Origin: JAFDVL01 sp963794955 | GTDB taxonomy: Bacteria; Acidobacteriota; Blastocatellia; RBC074 | Length of the DNA stretch: 64,000 nt | Direction: 5' to 3' | Assembly (NCBI GenBank): GCA_963794955.1 | Contig: CAWCGF010000025.1 | Coordinates: forward strand, 199,080-263,079 | Shown: in pieces, positions 29,011 through 38,035 of the stretch | Numbering within the stretch: position 1 is the stretch's first letter | Layout: each line of letters starts with the position of its first letter | The notes under the pieces: model-generated | Seen by the model: the letters and a program-made list of their open reading frames with translations, nothing else | Database searches by the model: none | What the model was told of the DNA's origin: nothing | Made by a program: the position numbers and the translations under genes

Positions 29011-29040
29011 GAGTGCAACTTCCTTTCTGAAGTTGCACTC
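29011..29040 (-). terminator. Rho-independent terminator of the M28 peptidase gene
   Basis: GAGTGCAACTTC (29011-29022) and GAAGTTGCACTC (29029-29040) form a perfect 12-bp stem with a 6-base loop. On the minus strand it is followed by ATAATATTTTTATT. It lies about 20 bases after the M28 stop codon. Confidence 0.8.
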
Positions 29041-29060
29041 AACGTTTTGGGAATGCCTGG

Positions 29061-31220
29061 CTATCTCATTTGCAGCTTATCAGTAGCCCTTTGGATCTGT
29101 ACGCTCATTGCATCCAGTGTTTTGCTGATAACCACTACTTGTGCGGCTGCCTCGCCCCAATTCTTCTGCTCTAATGCTTCGCGCACGCCAGGCAATGTTT
29201 TCACTCCATAGCCCGTATAAAAGCCTGGCGCATAGATTTGGTGCTTGAACCAATTACGGCGTGGTAAGCCTGCTTCGGAAAGCAGCTTTCGTTCGGATTG
29301 GTACAGCAGGCGATTAAGCGCCTTGACATCATTAAGTTTTTTGCCGCTCAATGCCGCCCCTCGCAAAGCGCGATCATAAGCATCCGCTTTGTGACGAAGT
29401 TGGCTGGCGGCAACACGGAGCGGCTGCAGATCAACAGCGGTAGCGGGCTTGCTGATCGCAGCCAATCGTGCAACGTCACTCACGTAGTTATCAATCGTGT
29501 CCGCCAGATTGGTAAATTCAAAGGGCAGAAGATCGGTATCGGCCAACCGCAAGGTAGCCGTGCCTGCGGCTTGTGCCAGCGCGCGCGTATGAGTGAAATC
29601 GCCATCGGAGAACTTCATATACCAGGCAAAAGAATCATAGATTGAGTGATAGATGCCACCGCCACTCTCGCCGCCAAAGCCGAGATTCAAGGAGGCAATG
29701 CCAAGGTGATCAATGAAGACCGTATAATCAGAGCCTGAGCCTAAGGCACCCATGCGTAAATCGCCACGCTCACGCAATTCGCGCTTTGCTTCGTCGGTAG
29801 CGGCAGCTTTTTCTCGTACGGCTTTTGCAGCCTCCCAGACCGTGCCTTTGCCTTTCGGATCAGGAATTGCGCGCGCCACATCGTTCATAAAATGTTCGAG
29901 CGTATGCGACCCACTCATTCCCAACGTGCCTTTGCCGGTCGAATCACTGTTGATGTAAACAACCGCTTTCTGTGTGAGTTCTTCGGCATGATCTTCCGCC
30001 CATTCGGTCGAACCGAGTAGGCCCTGTTCTTCGCCATCCCACGCGCAAAAAATAATAGTGCGCTTAGGTCGCCAGCCTTGTTTGAGCAATTCACCGAAGG
30101 CACGCGCTTCTTCCAGCACTGACACCAAGCCACTCACTGGGTCATCAGCGCCATTCACCCACGCATCGTGATGATTGCCACGGATGATCCATTCATCAGG
30201 ATACGTGCTACCTGTAATGCGCGCGATGACATTGTAGGTTGTTGCCTGTGTCCAATTAAAAGACAGCTTGAGATGCACTTTGACATCTTCGTTGCCACCG
30301 ACGTGATAGGTAATCGGTAAGGCACCGCGCCAGGCTTCCGGCACAATCGCACCGCGCAATCGTTTGAGGAGCGGCAAAGCATCACCGTATGAAATGGGCA
30401 AGACAGGAATCTTGAGAATAGTCTTCGCTTCTTCACGAGCCAATCGCTTCGCCCCTTTCGTTGCGCCAATACCCGGTGTGAGCGGATCGCCAGGATGAAT
30501 TGGCATATCCATCACAGAGCCGCGCTGGACGCCCGTTTCATTGCGATAGGGGCCTTGTGGATAGACATCACCTTGGTAATAACCATCGTCTTTCGGGTCA
30601 GAATAAATCAGGCATCCTATCGCACCCCGTTCATAAGCCACTTTCGGTTTGATGCCGCGCCAACTCGCTCCATAACGTGCAATGACGATCTTGCCTTTCA
30701 CACTCACGCCTAATTTTTCCAGCACCTCATAATCCGCTGGCACGCCGTAATTCACATACACGAGCGACGCTGTCACATCTCCATCACCGGCATATACATT
30801 GTAGGTCGGAAGTTGATTGGCGTCCGTAGAATCGGAGTCTTCGGCGATTCCAGGTTCTTTAAGTTGCGCGACAAATTTTTCCGGCGCGAGCATTTCTAAC
30901 AGGCGTTCTTTCGGGGTAGGAAACAACACCTCATATTCTTCGAGACGTGCATCCAGACCCCATGATTGCAGCTTATCGCGCATCCATTCGGCATTCTTCT
31001 TGTCTTGCGCCGAACCTAAATGATGCGGCTCTGCGCTTAGAATATGCATGTATTCTTTGAGTAACTCGCGGCGCGGGAGGGCGCGAAATTTTTCTTCCCA
31101 ATCGTTTGTTTGTGCGTGTAAAGAAAAATTGAGATTACTTTTGAATGGCTGCGCGATAAGCAGCAAAGCCAATATTAACGCGCCTATCGTAACGATGCGG
31201 TAGGTTTTAGAGAAGCGCAT
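29061..31220 (-). CDS. Secreted M28-family peptidase, glutamate carboxypeptidase II-like
   Basis: A 719-residue exported aminopeptidase/carboxypeptidase with the three-domain layout of human PSMA. Signal segment residues 1-38; M28 part 1; a PA domain near residues 145-300 (LVYVNYGVPADYEVLEKLGVSVKGKIVI); then the di-zinc catalytic motifs RGNHHDAWVNGADDPVSG, CAWDGEEQGLLGS and YHSIYDSFAW; and a C-terminal TfR-like dimerisation domain. The ATG has AAGGAG 10 bases upstream. It likely trims acidic peptides outside the cytoplasm and stands alone with its own terminator. Confidence 0.93.
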   Translation of the reverse strand: MRFSKTYRIVTIGALILALLLIAQPFKSNLNFSLHAQTNDWEEKFRALPRRELLKEYMHILSAEPHHLGSAQDKKNAEWMRDKLQSWGLDARLEEYEVLFPTPKERLLEMLAPEKFVAQLKEPGIAEDSDSTDANQLPTYNVYAGDGDVTASLVYVNYGVPADYEVLEKLGVSVKGKIVIARYGASWRGIKPKVAYERGAIGCLIYSDPKDDGYYQGDVYPQGPYRNETGVQRGSVMDMPIHPGDPLTPGIGATKGAKRLAREEAKTILKIPVLPISYGDALPLLKRLRGAIVPEAWRGALPITYHVGGNEDVKVHLKLSFNWTQATTYNVIARITGSTYPDEWIIRGNHHDAWVNGADDPVSGLVSVLEEARAFGELLKQGWRPKRTIIFCAWDGEEQGLLGSTEWAEDHAEELTQKAVVYINSDSTGKGTLGMSGSHTLEHFMNDVARAIPDPKGKGTVWEAAKAVREKAAATDEAKRELRERGDLRMGALGSGSDYTVFIDHLGIASLNLGFGGESGGGIYHSIYDSFAWYMKFSDGDFTHTRALAQAAGTATLRLADTDLLPFEFTNLADTIDNYVSDVARLAAISKPATAVDLQPLRVAASQLRHKADAYDRALRGAALSGKKLNDVKALNRLLYQSERKLLSEAGLPRRNWFKHQIYAPGFYTGYGVKTLPGVREALEQKNWGEAAAQVVVISKTLDAMSVQIQRATDKLQMR

Positions 31221-31530
31221 AATGTCTCCTTCGTTGTGGTGTGATTGATCGCTTAAATGCCTGGATAATGATTGAACGATGATTATCTAACGCTTGTGTT
31301 GCTGATGACAATAGATGTGATTCATCAATGAAGAAGATTTTTTTTATTACCGGCAAATGTCAAAGAGTAAATAAAGTGAGGCCGAAGAAAACCTGTAATG
31401 TGCCTTGCAACCAATGTTCATGCGGGTCTCATCGAGCTTGTGACTTATAGCAGTGAGCACCTGGTAAGCAAAAACTTCTGCATTGAAGCCGCTTTAGTGC
31501 AGAAGTGCTCATCATAAACTAAAAAAGTTG
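31221..31530. other. Intergenic stretch with a stable inverted repeat
   Basis: No gene was found. An inverted repeat ACTTCTGCA (31474-31482) / TGCAGAAGT (31498-31506), with outer GAGCAC (31455-31460) / GTGCTC (31505-31510), could form a structured RNA or a terminator for an unseen transcript. It is followed by the strong promoter at 31531. AT content is higher than in nearby genes. Confidence 0.35.
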
Positions 31531-31559
31531 TTGACACGTGTTGTGAAGAAGTTTATAAG
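31531..31559 (+). promoter_or_regulatory. Near-consensus sigma70 promoter of the histone-like gene
   Basis: TTGACA at 31531-31536, exactly 17 bases, then TATAAG at 31554-31559 (5 of 6). This is the best promoter in the window. Transcription would begin near 31566, leaving a leader of about 100 bases before the ATG. Confidence 0.75.
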
Positions 31560-31667
31560 CATCCTCATCTTGTATGTTACTTGCTGTAGTCCACAATCAT
31601 AAAAACAATACAACATTTTGTGGTTATGGGAGTGGGGCAGCGGACAACAAAAGAAAGGAGCAAACTT

Positions 31668-31868
31668 ATGCCAGCAAAGAAAGCAGCAGCACCGGCCAAG
31701 AAGGCAGCGGCACCTGCTAAGAAAGCAGCAGCACCTGCTAAGAAAGCAGCAGCACCTGCTAAGAAAGCAGCAGCACCTGCTAAGAAAGCAGCGGCGAAAG
31801 CAGCAGCACCTGCTAAGAAGGCAGCGGCGAAAGCACCTGCTAAGAAGGCAGCGGCGAAGAAGAAATAG
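31668..31868 (+). CDS. Alanine/lysine-rich histone H1-like DNA-binding protein (66 residues)
   Basis: AAAGGAG lies 8-9 bases before the ATG. Apart from the first Met and five prolines-in-repeat, the product is made of Ala and Lys: MPAKKAAAPAKKAAAPAKK and onward in seven-residue PAKKAAA units, ending AAKKK. The composition is that of histone H1 tails and of bacterial H1-like proteins (AlgP, Hc types), which bind DNA or RNA without a folded core. The 21-base DNA repeats are nearly identical, so copy number can vary. A strong promoter and an adjacent terminator make it a compact single-gene unit that may be highly expressed. Confidence 0.8.
   Translation: MPAKKAAAPAKKAAAPAKKAAAPAKKAAAPAKKAAAPAKKAAAKAAAPAKKAAAKAPAKKAAAKKK
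31684..31860. repeat. Tandem 21-base repeats inside the histone-like gene
   Basis: Units of GCACCTGCTAAGAAAGCAGC (plus A) recur at least four times in a row with few changes, then degrade toward the 3' end. Because the unit is a multiple of three, slippage would change protein length in steps of seven residues without frameshift. Confidence 0.8.
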
Positions 31869-31893
31869 CTACAGTTTTTTTGTAGTAGTTTTG

Positions 31894-31924
31894 AATAAGG
31901 GGTGGGCAACCACCCCTTATTTTA
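31894..31924 (+). terminator. Rho-independent terminator of the histone-like gene
   Basis: AATAAGGGGTGG (31894-31905), loop GCAA, CCACCCCTTATT (31910-31921): a perfect 12-bp stem running into TTATTTTATT. It lies 25 bases after the stop codon. The A tract on the other arm could also stop transcription from the opposite side. Confidence 0.85.
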
Positions 31925-31929
31925 TTGGC

Positions 31930-32229
31930 ACCAACCCCTTTTATCTGATTCACCTCATTCGACATTCTCAAGCCGGACCGCGTGGCAATTATGACGAACT
32001 TTCATCATTGGGAGAACAACAGGCGCACTTGTTAGGAGGCTACTTCGCACAATAACAGATTCGCTTCAATACGATTGATACGGGTCTGTTGCAGCGGCAA
32101 CGGCTCACGGCCTCGGCGAGGTTTACCAAAGCCTCTCGCAATGTTTGTGCGAAGGAAGCGAGAGTTTCGCGCTCGACTTTGCAGGAAGAGGCAACGAAGA
32201 TTTTCGCTAAGAAAAAGGGATGCTTGTGA
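31930..32229 (+). pseudogene. Histidine phosphatase (phosphoglycerate mutase family), decayed N-terminal part
   Basis: The frame reads FYLIHLIRHSQAGPRGNYDE and LSSLGEQQAHLLGGYFAQ, which is the RHG-type opening of the family, except that RHG is RHS here. A TAA follows at 32053, and the same frame continues RFNTIDTGLLQRQRLTAS, the next conserved stretch (TGxLxRQxxTA). After that the similarity fades. There is no start codon and no ribosome site after the upstream terminator, and the catalytic C-terminal half is gone. It is an inactivated remnant. Confidence 0.65.
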
Positions 32230-32270
32230 CGGCATCCCTGTAGAGGTGGAGAACACTATGAAAACTTTGG

Positions 32271-32344
<74 letters not shown>

Positions 32345-32523
32345 AACATCCATCAAGTTACACCAAGCAATGGCGTCGGTCAATTCCTTTGCAGGGTCAT
32401 TTCGTTTTCCCGAAAAGAGTTGAAAGAAAGCATCCAAAAGGAGATAAAGAGTTTTGTCGGCACGCAGTTCTCAAGTGGCAACGAAAAGTTGCGTGTAAAC
32501 TAAAACCCTTTATCTGAGGTGAA

Positions 32524-32700
32524 AAGCTGCTATCACAAGGACGACGCCTGCTTGATATGTTAGCCGAAATCCTGGACCTTCGCGCCGCGCAAGGCCAACG
32601 CCATCCCCATCCCCTCATTGGCGATTCTCGCGTTGGGCTGTTATGCGGCCTTATATGGCTATCGCAGCGATGAGGCGCTTGATTTCTGTGCTAAATTCTA
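32524..32700 (+). pseudogene. ISAs1-type (DDE_Tnp_1-associated) transposase remnant, frameshifted
   Basis: One frame gives LLDMLAEILDLRAAQGQRHP and the next, shifted by one base, gives LAILALGCYAALYGYRSDEA before a stop. Joined, they match the N-terminal domain that precedes the DDE domain in ISAs1-family transposases (LxxxLxxIxDPRxxxGxRHxLxxILxLxxxAxLxG). No DDE domain follows. The stretch on to 32852 holds nothing recognisable. Confidence 0.6.
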
Positions 32701-32852
32701 AGCTGGGCATTTGGTTCCTTCTCCTGAGTTTGTCTTGCAACAACACTGTATGGGAGATCATTCAAATGCTCAATTTATGCTCGCGTGCGTGATAGCTGTC
32801 AAAGAATTTGTAACGAAACCGATGGCTCACAATCCCCGCCCTGCATGAAGGT

Positions 32853-34151
32853 TTATTCCACACTCATCAAGCGAATTTTGCCATCCGCTCCACCAGTCGC
32901 TACGGTTGTGCCGTCGGGTGAAAGGGCGATGGAATTTAAGAGGCCGTAAAAAGGTGGGCGGCGAAACGTAAACGCGAAGGCAATGCCCGACGAATTCCAG
33001 GGTTGATCCCAACTGGTGATTGGCCAATCGCGGGGTTTGACGATCTGATTGATTTTGCCGGAAGCTGTGTCATACATCCGAATAATCCCATCGCCGCCAC
33101 AGCCAACAATCTGCTCGCCGTCTTTGGTAAAAACAATGCCGCTGAGCCAACTGATGCTCGGCAGCATGTCTTTCGTTTTTTTCTTGCCTGACTTGTCCGC
33201 CAGGTTTTCCAACTCGTCGTACGAAATCATGTACTCAGACGCCGTGCGCAACTGACGGAAGGTTTGCATGTCCCAAATCCTCAATGAACGATCTCGCCCC
33301 GCACTGGCCAGCAAGCGCCCATCCGCCGAAAACGCCAGTGCCGTAACGGCCCGCGAATGCCCCGGCAAAGTTTGCCGCAGTTGCCCCGTAGTAATCTCCC
33401 AAATGAAAATTTCGTACGGCTCTTCATTCGGCGGGCGTCCGGTGCCTTCGATCATGCGGCTGCTGCCTGCCAACCAACGACTGTCCGGCGAAAAGGCCAG
33501 CGTTCGCATCGGCAACCCAGTTCCCTTTAGGCGAAACACCAGTTTCCAAGTGTTCACATCTATCAAAAACACTTCGCCAAGCCCATCGCAGATTTCTTTC
33601 TGACAATCTTTTTCCCCTTCTTGCGGAATCGGGCCAGTGGCAATCGCCAGCCAGCGGCTGTTGGGAGAGAACGCAATTTGCCACGCGGGATAGTCGTGAA
33701 AATTCAGTGTTGTTTGCAACGCACCTGTGGTTGCATCCCAGATCAGTACTTCCCCGTAATGAAAAAAAGTCGTGACGATCTTGTCCCCCTGTCGCCGCGT
33801 CCTTCGGTTTTTCAGATAGCTCTGCCCGCCCGCCAACCAACGACTATCCGGCGAGAAGGCGACCGAGCGAAACGTCATCCCACGTGAATTCTTGAGCTTG
33901 AGAATTTCCTTGCCGGTGGCCAGATTTGTTACCTTCACGCGGTCGCCGCCTGCGCTGGCCACGCTTTGGCCATCCGGCGCGAAAGAAACTGACCAAACAA
34001 ACGTCGAATGACGTGCGAAGGCCTTCTCTTTTTTGGCGGCTTGTGCGACGGGATTCTCTGCCACCTGCGTTTGCGCGCAGGCTTGGCTGACCGCCAGCGA
34101 TAAGAGGAGCAAACTCACAAACAATAAATTTGGCACAGGAAATAGACGCAT
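32853..34151 (-). CDS. Secreted WD40-repeat protein
   Basis: A 432-residue exported beta-propeller. Signal peptide residues 1-26 (LLFVSLLLLSLAVSQACAQ). WD40 repeats follow, each with the phrase SFAPDGQSVASAGGD, AFSPDSRWLAGG, AFSPNSRWLAIA, AFSADGRLLASAGRDRSLRIWD, FTKDGEQIVGCGGDG and ALSPDGTTVATGGADGKIRL; seven blades are plausible. No enzymatic domain is attached. It is divergent from the S9 peptidase, with 117 bases between the starts. Confidence 0.88.
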   Translation of the reverse strand: MRLFPVPNLLFVSLLLLSLAVSQACAQTQVAENPVAQAAKKEKAFARHSTFVWSVSFAPDGQSVASAGGDRVKVTNLATGKEILKLKNSRGMTFRSVAFSPDSRWLAGGQSYLKNRRTRRQGDKIVTTFFHYGEVLIWDATTGALQTTLNFHDYPAWQIAFSPNSRWLAIATGPIPQEGEKDCQKEICDGLGEVFLIDVNTWKLVFRLKGTGLPMRTLAFSPDSRWLAGSSRMIEGTGRPPNEEPYEIFIWEITTGQLRQTLPGHSRAVTALAFSADGRLLASAGRDRSLRIWDMQTFRQLRTASEYMISYDELENLADKSGKKKTKDMLPSISWLSGIVFTKDGEQIVGCGGDGIIRMYDTASGKINQIVKPRDWPITSWDQPWNSSGIAFAFTFRRPPFYGLLNSIALSPDGTTVATGGADGKIRLMSVE

Positions 34152-34268
34152 ATTACAACCCCTTCAAGATGGGTTAGGAGGAGCGCAGATTTTTTGCTCC
34201 TTGTTTCAAGTTAGCCGCCAGTAGATAATGATGCCTCGTTACCCCGCAAGCAACTATTGGAGGAGATT

Positions 34269-36339
34269 ATGCGCCGAGTTCCCAGATTATTGAGTCTATT
34301 TTTATTGCTTTCCCTGTTCACATGCGCTGCCTTCGCGCAAACCAAACGCCCGCTGACCTTCGCAGACATGATTTCGATGAAGCGTGTCGCGGATGCGCAG
34401 ATAGCGCCGGATGGCAGCAAAATCGCCTATGTTGTCAACGTCATCAACAAAGAAGCCAATCGCGGTAAACGTAGCATCTGGCTAGTGTCAGCCAAGGGTG
34501 GTAACGCAACCGAGTTCATCACGTCCGACAAAAACGATGACACGCCGCGCTGGTCGCCAGATGGTTCACGCGTGGCATTTCTTTCGACGCGCGCAGGCGC
34601 ACCACAAATTTTCGTCGCCAATGCTGATGGTGGAAACGCGCACCAAGTCACCAACGTGCCCGAAGGCGTCAGCGAATTCATCTGGTCGCCTGACGGCAAG
34701 AGCTTTGCGTTTGTTACTGATGTGTATCCCGAATGCAAAGACCTGAAATGTGTTGCCGAAAAATCTGCTACCGTGGAAAACAGCAAGGTCAAAGCTGTCG
34801 TTACAGACCGCTTGCTCTATCGCCATTGGGATACCTTCAAACACGGCAAGCGAGCGCATTTGTTTGTAATTTCTGCGGAAGCCAACGCAGAGGGAAGTCA
34901 ACCAAAAGATTTGACGCCGGGCGATTACGATGTGCCGCCATTCAGCTTGGGCGACCCGACAGCTTTCGCGTTTTCGCCGGACAGCAGAGAGCTTTGCTTT
35001 GCCCGCAATACCGACAAAGACGAAGCCCTCAGCACCAATAACGATTTGTTCATCATTCCTGTCAGCGGCGGCGAAGCAAAGCGTATCACGGGCGAGAACA
35101 AAGGCTCCGACACCACGCCGCGCTATTCGCCCGATGGCAAATACATCGCGTATCGTTCGCAAGCGCGCAAGGGCTTTGAGTCAGATCGCTTCCGCCTAAT
35201 GCTTTACGACCGCAAGGCTGGCACGGTGCGCGAGTTGTCCATCAACTTTGATCGGTGGGTCGAAGATTTGGCTTGGTTGCCCGATAGTAAAGGATTGCTT
35301 TTGACCAGTCAGGAGCGCGGACGCGATGCATTGTGGCTCGCGCCAATGAACGGCGATAAGTTCAAACGCATCATCAACGAAGGCTCCAACACAGGCGCGA
35401 CGGTTTCCGCCGACGGCAAAACCTTTGCCTTTACGCGCGCGACGATGACAATGCCGAATGAGGTTTTCAAAGCCAATGCCGACGGCTCTGGCGTCACGCA
35501 ACTATCGAGAACCAATGCGCAGTTACTGGCACAACTCGACCTCACTCCAGCAGAAGATTTTGATTATGTCGGTGCCTTGAAAGCCAAAGTTCACGGTTTC
35601 ATTGTGAAGCCGCCGAATTTCGACAAGTCGAAAAAATATCCGATGATTTTGTTGATTCACGGTGGCCCGCAAGGCGCGTGGGTTGATACCTGGAGCTTTC
35701 GCTGGAATCCGCAGATGTGGGCCGCGCGGGGCTATGTGGTTGCCGCGATCAACCCACACGGCTCGACCGGGTACGGGCAAGCGTTTACCGAACAGATCAC
35801 GGGCGAATGGGGCGGCGCGGGCTACGATGATTTGATGAAAGGCACGGATCACATGATCAAACTCGGCTATGTGGACGCAAATCGGATGGGTGCGGCAGGC
35901 GGCTCGTTCGGCGGCTATATGGTGAATTGGATCAACGGCCACACGGATCGTTTCAAAGCCCTCGTCTCGCACGCCAGCATCTTCAACGCCGAAAGTATGT
36001 ATGCGACCGAAGAGCTATGGTTTCAGGAATGGGAGTGGAAAGGGGCGCCGTGGGATACGACGAGCGTTTATAAAAAATGGTCGCCGCATCTGTTCGTGAA
36101 AAACTTCAAAACGCCCACGCTGGTTGTGCATGGCGAATTGGATTACCGCGTGCCGATTGGCGAAGGCTTGCAGATTATTCTCCGCCTTACAACGACGCGG
36201 CGTGCCGTCGAAGTTGTTGTATTACCCGGACGAAGGTCACTGGGTGCTGAAGCCGCAGAACAGTGAGCTTTGGTATAAGACGGTACTGGATTGGTTCGAT
36301 CAGTGGCTGAGGAATGGCGGGCAGATAGCAGCGAAGTAG
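34269..36339 (+). pseudogene. S9-family serine peptidase (acylaminoacyl/dipeptidyl-peptidase type) with a frameshift near the C-terminus
   Basis: GGAGGAG precedes the ATG at 34269, which begins a signal peptide. A WD40-like/TolB propeller (RWSPDGSRVAFLSTRAG and similar) spans about residues 40-380. The alpha/beta-hydrolase domain has LIHGGPQGAWVD, the nucleophile in AAGGSFGGYMVNW and the Asp in VVHGELDYRVP. In that frame the chain then ends at 36266 with unrelated residues. One base of shift at about 36174-36177 restores LFSALQRRGVPSKLLYYPDE and the catalytic His in EGHWVLKP, ending at 36339. As written, the product lacks its His and should be inactive; a single-base sequencing error is equally likely. 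Confidence 0.85.
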
Positions 36340-36355
36340 CAACGAAAATAATACA

Positions 36356-38035
36356 ATGCAAGAAAATCTAATCGGTACGGTCAAAGGGCCGGGCGAGTAC
36401 CCGCATCAATACACCTTTATCACCAGCGACAACAAAAGCGCGCGCATCGGTGAATTTGTCTACTACATTGCAGACACAGGCGATGAAGAAGGCAAGTTGA
36501 ATATTGTCGGTACGATTACGGAACGTGCGCTGGTGCGGTGTTTGCCAGATAGCTTTATGGCTGACCCGAATACGCCGCCGTCGTTGATCGCCAGCTTGAT
36601 TGGCTTGCCGGAATCGGATGTTGAGTTGTACGAAATCACGGTTGAAGCGATTGGATATTTCGACGAGGGCTTGAGCGATTTTATCAACCCGCGCATTCCG
36701 CCAATGCCGGGACAGGGCGTGTTTATTGCTTCCAATAAAATGCTCTCGCGGATGCTTTCGCCGCGCCAGAAGGGGCAAAACGGCGGGGCGCATATCGGTT
36801 CCTTATTAACGCGCAAACGCGATGAAGTGCCGATTGTGCTTTCGGTCAAAGATGTGGTTTCGACGCATCTGGCGGTATTGGCCAGCACGGGCGCAGGCAA
36901 AAGCTATACGGCAAGCGTGCTGATCGAAGAGTTGATGATGCCGCACAACCGTGCTGCCGTGTTGATCGTAGACCCACACGGCGAATATCACACGCTGACC
37001 GAATTGCACCAACACCCCGCTTTTAAAGGCCCCGACGGCTATGCGCCGGAAGTCAAAATCTTTACGCCAGATAAAATTCGCGTGCGGATTTCCTCGCTCA
37101 CCGAAGCTGACATCATTTACCTGCTGCCGGAAATGACCGAAAAGATGAAATCCATTTTGTCTCCGGCCTATCGTTCGATTGTGAATAGCCCGAACGGCGA
37201 GCGGGGGACCTGGGGCTTTCTGGATTTGCTCGACGCCGTGCTGGGGCAAAAATACGAAGACGAAAAAGGCAAAGGCGGCGGCAACTCTTCGACGATTGAC
37301 GCGCTCGAATGGCGGCTCAGACGACGCTTTGAGCAAAGCCACGTCTTTTCCGATCACGAGCATATTGAGTTGACTGAAATGCTGAAGCCTGGCCAATGTT
37401 CGGTATTGCAGCTTTCTGACATTGAGGAAACTGAGCAACAAGTCATCGTCGGCACGTTGCTCAGACGACTGAACAAAGCGCGTGTCGCGACGGTACGTGG
37501 GCAAGCCAACACAGGCGATGAAAGCTATTTGCCGTATCCGGTGTTTGTATTGCTCGAAGAATCGCATCGTTATGCGCCCGCCGGAACGCAGGTGGTTTCG
37601 ACCAACATTCTGAAAACGATTCTGTCCGAAGGCCGCAAATTCGGCGTCGGTATTGGCTTGATTACGCAACGTCCAGGCAAGCTGGATCAGGACGTGCTGT
37701 CGCAATGCATGACGCAATTCATTATGCGTATCGTCAATCCGATAGATCAGCAAACGATTGCCTCTTCGGTCGAAGGCGCGGGGCGACGCTTGCTGGAGGA
37801 ATTACCTGCTTTGACGAAAGGGCAGGTCATTGTTTCCGGCGTAGCAATCAATACGCCTGTGCTGGCGCAAGTGCGTACACGTATGACGAAACACGGCGGC
37901 GAAACCATTGATGCTCCGGCGGAGTGGGAAAAATATTTCGCCAAGAGCGCCAAATCTTCCCGCGAACGCGACGAAGCCAAACTGGTAAAGCCCAAACCGA
38001 AAGACACCTACACAAAAGAAGGCTGGGATCTGTGA
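36356..38035 (+). CDS. herA: HerA-like DNA-translocating ATPase (DUF87)
   Basis: A 559-residue cytosolic hexameric ATPase of the HerA/FtsK superfamily. An N-terminal HAS-barrel (about residues 1-110: LIGTVKGPGEYPHQYTFITS, GEFVYYI) precedes the RecA-like core with Walker A LAVLASTGAGKSYTASVL near residue 182, Walker B AAVLIVDPHGEYH near 205, and later VFVLLEESHRYAP and IGLITQRPGKLD with the sensor Gln and arginine finger. HerA acts with the NurA nuclease in archaea and some bacteria; no nurA is visible here. It begins 16 bases after the S9 gene, and its stop overlaps the truA start. Confidence 0.88.
   Translation: MQENLIGTVKGPGEYPHQYTFITSDNKSARIGEFVYYIADTGDEEGKLNIVGTITERALVRCLPDSFMADPNTPPSLIASLIGLPESDVELYEITVEAIGYFDEGLSDFINPRIPPMPGQGVFIASNKMLSRMLSPRQKGQNGGAHIGSLLTRKRDEVPIVLSVKDVVSTHLAVLASTGAGKSYTASVLIEELMMPHNRAAVLIVDPHGEYHTLTELHQHPAFKGPDGYAPEVKIFTPDKIRVRISSLTEADIIYLLPEMTEKMKSILSPAYRSIVNSPNGERGTWGFLDLLDAVLGQKYEDEKGKGGGNSSTIDALEWRLRRRFEQSHVFSDHEHIELTEMLKPGQCSVLQLSDIEETEQQVIVGTLLRRLNKARVATVRGQANTGDESYLPYPVFVLLEESHRYAPAGTQVVSTNILKTILSEGRKFGVGIGLITQRPGKLDQDVLSQCMTQFIMRIVNPIDQQTIASSVEGAGRRLLEELPALTKGQVIVSGVAINTPVLAQVRTRMTKHGGETIDAPAEWEKYFAKSAKSSRERDEAKLVKPKPKDTYTKEGWDL

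Noticed and set aside
31577..31909. A 110-codon minus-strand ORF rich in Ala, Phe and Leu (FLAGAAAF repeats)
   Set aside because: It is the antisense shadow of the Ala/Lys-rich gene, whose promoter, ribosome site and terminator all point to the plus strand.
36806..37753. A 315-codon minus-strand ORF
   Set aside because: It is antisense to the HerA-like ATPase core, which carries clear Walker motifs.
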